A DNA stretch of 7,800 nt from an uncultured Clostridia bacterium (GTDB lineage Bacteria > Bacillota > Clostridia > Oscillospirales > Acutalibacteraceae), in contig CALGUK010000016.1 in assembly GCA_937920235.1 (NCBI GenBank), positions 1-7,800 of the forward strand, given 5' to 3'. The translations under genes were made by a program, and so were the position numbers. The notes below the pieces were generated by a model. That model did no database searches. It saw nothing but the letters and a program-made list of their open reading frames with translations, and had not been told where the DNA came from. Below are positions 5,903-7,800 of the stretch, in pieces; within the stretch, counting starts at the first letter, position 1, and each line of letters begins with the position of its first letter.

Positions 5903-6088
5903 TTACCAGCTTGATTTTTTCACACCGGGAATCTGACCGGCATGTGCTAACTCTCTGAAGCAAATACGGCAAACGCCATATTTACGGAGGTAAGCGTGTG
6001 GTCTGCCACAGATTTTGCATCTGTTATAAGCTCTTGTTGAATACTTTGCAGCTCTCTGCTGCTTAACTTTCATAGATGTCTTAGCCAC
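5903..6088 (-). CDS. rpsN: 30S ribosomal protein S14, short zinc type (uS14, type Z), GTG start
   Basis: The 61-residue product is the short zinc-containing form of S14 (about 61 residues, against about 89-101 for the zinc-free forms). Four cysteines, C24 and C27 in CKIC and C40 and C43 in CRIC, form the zinc knuckle. The C-terminus IPGVKKSSW is characteristic. S14 joins the head of the 30S subunit late in assembly, next to S3 and S10. In B. subtilis this zinc form is rpsN and a zinc-free paralogue is made elsewhere in zinc starvation; whether this organism has one cannot be seen here. The start is GTG at 6086-6088, eight bases from GGAGG (6097-6101). It gives the usual MAKTSMKVKQQR opening; the ATG at codon 6 is too far from the ribosome binding site. 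The stop is doubled (TAA TAG). Confidence 0.97.
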   Translation of the reverse strand: MAKTSMKVKQQRAAKYSTRAYNRCKICGRPHAYLRKYGVCRICFRELAHAGQIPGVKKSSW

Positions 6089-6096
6089 TTGTCACC

Positions 6097-6104
6097 CCTC
6101 CTTA
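6097..6104 (-). promoter_or_regulatory. Stop codon fused to Shine-Dalgarno, rplE to rpsN
   Basis: The minus strand reads TAAGGAGG: the rplE stop codon directly followed by GGAGG, eight bases from the rpsN GTG. It fixes the GTG start and is the clearest example of a pattern repeated at rplN-rplX (7009-7016), rplX-rplE (6654-6661) and rpmD-rplO (3813-3820). Confidence 0.75.
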
Positions 6105-6644
6105 TTTAGCAAACGGTGCGCCCATGAGTGTTAAAAGCTCACGTGCTTCTTCGTCTGTGTTAGCTGTGGTTACGAAACAGATATCCATTCCGCGAACCTT
6201 ATCAATCTTATCATAATCGATTTCAGGGAAAATCAACTGCTCTTTAACGCCCATTGAGTAGTTACCTCTGCCGTCAAATGAGTTGGGGTTGATACCTCTG
6301 AAGTCACGAACACGGGGAAGAGCAAGGTTGAATAATCTGTCGATAAACTCATACATCTTGTCTCCACGGAGTGTTACCTTAACGCCGATTGTCATACCTT
6401 CACGAAGCTTGAAGTTAGCAACTGATTTCTTAGCTACGCACTTAACGGGCTTCTGACCTGTAATCTGTGACAAGTCATTGATGATAGCGTCAACAACCTT
6501 TGAGTTATCTTTAGCTTCACCGCAACCTACGTTGATAATAACCTTATCAATCTTCGGAATCTGCATAACGCTCTTGTAGTTGAACTTCTTCTGAAGTGCA
6601 GGAACAACATCGGCTTTATACATATCTCTGAGTCTTGCTGCCAT
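6102..6644 (-). CDS. rplE: 50S ribosomal protein L5 (uL5)
   Basis: The 180-residue protein has the usual length of bacterial L5. L5 binds 5S rRNA together with L18 and L25 in the central protuberance and contacts the P-site tRNA. The sequence begins MAARLRDMYKADVVPALQKK, has the IDKVIINVGCGEA strand near residues 32-44 and the L5 signature ITGQKPVKCVAKKSVANFKL at 61-80. The region near 113-125 contains LPRVRDFRGINP and the C-terminus ends in LLTLMGAPF, both typical. The ATG at 6644 lies nine bases downstream of GGAGG (6654-6658), which directly follows the rplX stop in the string TAAGGAGG. The gene ends 13 bases before rpsN. No S8-type regulatory hairpin of the E. coli spc kind was recognised by eye at its start, although I could not fold the RNA. 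Confidence 0.98.
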   Translation of the reverse strand: MAARLRDMYKADVVPALQKKFNYKSVMQIPKIDKVIINVGCGEAKDNSKVVDAIINDLSQITGQKPVKCVAKKSVANFKLREGMTIGVKVTLRGDKMYEFIDRLFNLALPRVRDFRGINPNSFDGRGNYSMGVKEQLIFPEIDYDKIDKVRGMDICFVTTANTDEEARELLTLMGAPFAK

Positions 6645-6658
6645 TTTATTGTTCCTCC

Positions 6659-7000
6659 TTATTCAAATTTTGCACCGCAGTTTGCTTTTTTGCAAACACG
6701 ATACTTAACTTTTTTGCCTGTCTTCTCGTCAACCTCAACTACGTGGCCTACTCTTGTAGCCTGACCGCATTTAGGACAAACGAGCTGAACCTTATCAGCG
6801 TAAAGTGCGCTTTCTGCATCAATAATTCCGCCGGGCTCGCCCATCTTGCGGGGTTTAACGTGCTTTTTAACCATATTTACGCCTTCAACAATAACCTTAC
6901 CCTCTTTGGGGCTGACCTCAAGGACCTTGCCCTTCTTGCCACGGTTTTTGCCGTTGATAACGATAACCTCGTCACCTGTTCTTACATGAACCTTATTCAT
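6659..7000 (-). CDS. rplX: 50S ribosomal protein L24 (uL24), cysteine-bearing form
   Basis: L24 starts assembly of the 50S subunit by binding the 5' domain of 23S rRNA. The 113-residue product has an N-terminal KOW motif at about residues 8-35 (GDEVIVINGKNRGKKGKVLE), then the L24 segment around 41-60 with VNMVKKHVKP and GEPGGII. The C-terminal third has four cysteines, C75 and C78 in CPKCG and C103 and C108 in CKKANC, which could bind zinc. B. subtilis L24, as I recall it, is about ten residues shorter and lacks these cysteines. The ATG at 7000 follows GGAGG (7009-7013) by eight bases, and that site directly abuts the rplN stop. Family assignment is certain; zinc binding is inference. Confidence 0.97.
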   Translation of the reverse strand: MNKVHVRTGDEVIVINGKNRGKKGKVLEVSPKEGKVIVEGVNMVKKHVKPRKMGEPGGIIDAESALYADKVQLVCPKCGQATRVGHVVEVDEKTGKKVKYRVCKKANCGAKFE

Positions 7001-7013
7001 TTAGGGCACCTCC

Positions 7014-7382
7014 TTAAAGTACTTCGGGAGCGAGAGAGAGGATCTTCATATAATCCTTATCACGAAGCTCTCTTGCTACCGGTCCGAAGATACGAGTACC
7101 TTTCGGGTTTTTGTCTTCTTTAATAATAACTGCTGCGTTTTCATCGAAACGGATGTATGTTCCGTCATCTCTGCGAACGCCCTTCACTGAACGAACAACG
7201 ACTGCTTTCACAACATCGCCTTTTTTAACAACGCCGCCGGGAGTTGCCTTTTTAACAGATGCTACGATAACATCGCCGATGTTAGCATATCTTCTACCTG
7301 AACCACCGAGAACTCGGATGCACATAATTTCTTTTGCACCGGTGTTATCGGCAACCTTGAGGTAAGTCTGCTGCTGTATCAC
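7014..7382 (-). CDS. rplN: 50S ribosomal protein L14 (uL14), GTG start
   Basis: The product is 122 residues, the standard bacterial L14 length, and opens with the nearly universal MIQQQTYLKVADNTGAKE. The central YANIGDVIVASVKKATPGG segment and the later DDGTYIRFDENAAVI are family signatures. L14 is a beta-barrel protein on the interface side of the 50S subunit; it contacts 16S rRNA in the joined ribosome and is the docking site of the silencing factor RsfS. The start codon is GTG at 7380-7382, not ATG. It is chosen because it gives the conserved N-terminus and because AAAGGAGG (7391-7398) lies eight bases upstream; no in-frame ATG lies nearby. The gene stops in TAA, which is fused to the rplX ribosome binding site. 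Confidence 0.98.
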   Translation of the reverse strand: MIQQQTYLKVADNTGAKEIMCIRVLGGSGRRYANIGDVIVASVKKATPGGVVKKGDVVKAVVVRSVKGVRRDDGTYIRFDENAAVIIKEDKNPKGTRIFGPVARELRDKDYMKILSLAPEVL

Positions 7383-7390
7383 AATGATTG

Positions 7391-7398
7391 CCTCCTTT
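7391..7398 (-). promoter_or_regulatory. Shine-Dalgarno that fixes the rplN GTG start
   Basis: AAAGGAGG on the minus strand, placed in the 18-base gap after the rpsQ stop, with eight bases to the GTG at 7382. There is no competing in-frame ATG close by, so this site and the conserved MIQQQT opening together support GTG as the rplN start. Confidence 0.75.
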
Positions 7399-7400
7399 AA

Positions 7401-7655
7401 TTACTTAGCTTTCTCGATAATTTCAGCAACACGCCATCTCTTGTCTTTTGAAAGCGGACGTGTTTCCATTACTAATACTCTGTCGCCGATACCGCACTCG
7501 TTATTTTCATCGTGAGCCTTGAGCTTCACTGTTTTGTTAACGATTTTGCCGTAAAGAGGATGCTTAACTCTGTCTTTGATTGAAACGACAACAGTTTTAT
7601 CCATCTTATCGCTTGTTACGATGCCGACCAATGTTTTTCTGAGGTTTCTTTCCAT
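7401..7655 (-). CDS. rpsQ: 30S ribosomal protein S17 (uS17)
   Basis: The 84-residue product has the normal length for bacterial S17, an OB-fold protein that binds 16S rRNA directly early in small-subunit assembly. It starts MERNLRKTLVGIVTSDKMDK and carries the family motif GDRVLVMETRPLSKDKRW in its last third. The ATG at 7655 is supported by a GGAGG site at 7665-7669, nine bases upstream, placed just after the rpmC stop. The gene ends in TAA, 18 bases before the rplN start. S17 is the last gene of the S10 operon in E. coli; here, as in other Firmicutes, it continues into the spc genes with no visible terminator or promoter between them. Nothing in the sequence looks altered. Confidence 0.98.
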   Translation of the reverse strand: MERNLRKTLVGIVTSDKMDKTVVVSIKDRVKHPLYGKIVNKTVKLKAHDENNECGIGDRVLVMETRPLSKDKRWRVAEIIEKAK

Positions 7656-7675
7656 TCTGAACGCCCTCCCTTTCC

Positions 7676-7800
7676 TTAAGACTCACTGCCGTGAAGTTCA
7701 ATATCGCGGATTACTGTTTTTACTCTTGCGATATCCTTCTTGACAGCACTGATTCTCATCGGATTTTCGAGTTGGTTGATGGCTTGTTGAAAACGAAGCT
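7676..7800 (-). CDS. rpmC: 50S ribosomal protein L29 (uL29), 3' part only
   Basis: This is the C-terminal 40 residues of L29, running off the right edge of the window; the two outermost bases belong to an incomplete codon. Reading the minus strand gives LRFQQAINQLENP, then RISAVKKDIARVKT and a short acidic end HGSES before TAA. The paired-helix pattern with LRFQ, a Q-L-EN-P turn and R-I--VKKDIAR-KT is the L29 hallmark. L29 is a small two-helix protein of the large subunit near the peptide exit tunnel, next to L23. The gene is followed after 20 bases by rpsQ, the usual rpmC-rpsQ order at the end of the S10 operon. The N-terminal part, including the start codon, lies outside the window. Identification is secure from motif and position. 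Confidence 0.93.
   Translation of the reverse strand, partial: LRFQQAINQLENPMRISAVKKDIARVKTVIRDIELHGSES

Noticed and set aside
6635..7123. A 162-residue open frame on the plus strand opposite rplX and part of rplN
   Set aside because: It lies entirely antisense to two conserved ribosomal genes, has no convincing ribosome binding site and a composition expected from reversing lysine- and valine-rich coding sequence.
1..7800. CRISPR arrays, insertion sequences, tRNA genes, rho-independent terminators or horizontally acquired genes
   Set aside because: No direct repeats, hairpins followed by T runs, tRNA-like sequence or foreign genes were seen; genes occupy nearly every base with gaps of 2-34 bases.

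Overview
The window is a continuous block of 18 genes, all on the minus strand: the late S10 / spc part of the large bacterial ribosomal protein cluster. Read 5'->3' on the minus strand (from 7800 down to 1) the order is rpmC (L29, 3' part only) - rpsQ (S17) - rplN (L14) - rplX (L24) - rplE (L5) - rpsN (S14) - rpsH (S8) - rplF (L6) - rplR (L18) - rpsE (S5) - rpmD (L30) - rplO (L15) - secY - adk - map - small KOW-domain gene - infA (IF1) - rpmJ (L36, complete except for the last two bases of its stop codon).

Organism: adk, map, a KOW-domain gene and infA lying between secY and rpmJ, a short zinc-type S14, a zinc-finger adenylate kinase and strong AGGAGG-type Shine-Dalgarno sites before almost every gene all indicate a Gram-positive Firmicute. 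The protein sequences look like Clostridia, probably the Ruminococcaceae/Oscillospiraceae group. That placement is by general resemblance, not by a search.

Layout: 7800-3363 holds twelve ribosomal protein genes. 3360-2029 is the SecY translocon subunit. 2013-618 holds adenylate kinase and methionine aminopeptidase. 606-1 holds the KOW protein, IF1 and L36. All gaps are 2-34 bases, so no stretch of 300 bases lacks a gene. There is no clear promoter, terminator, leader structure, tRNA, CRISPR array, mobile element or repeat. The transcript presumably starts upstream of rpmC and continues past rpmJ, where rpsM-rpsK-rpoA-rplQ would be expected; neither end is visible.

Together the genes build both ribosomal subunits, start translation (IF1), remove the initiator methionine (Map), insert and export proteins (SecY) and balance adenine nucleotides (Adk). 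The expression logic visible here is translational: short gaps, Shine-Dalgarno sites that overlap or abut the upstream stop codon, and TAA at all 17 complete stops. Three genes (rplN, rpsN, secY) start with GTG, and the likely rpmD start is three codons inside the longest possible reading frame.

I found no previously undescribed system. The region is conserved housekeeping sequence; the findings are modest points about start codons, coupling, the KOW gene, zinc-binding variants and one weak internal promoter candidate.
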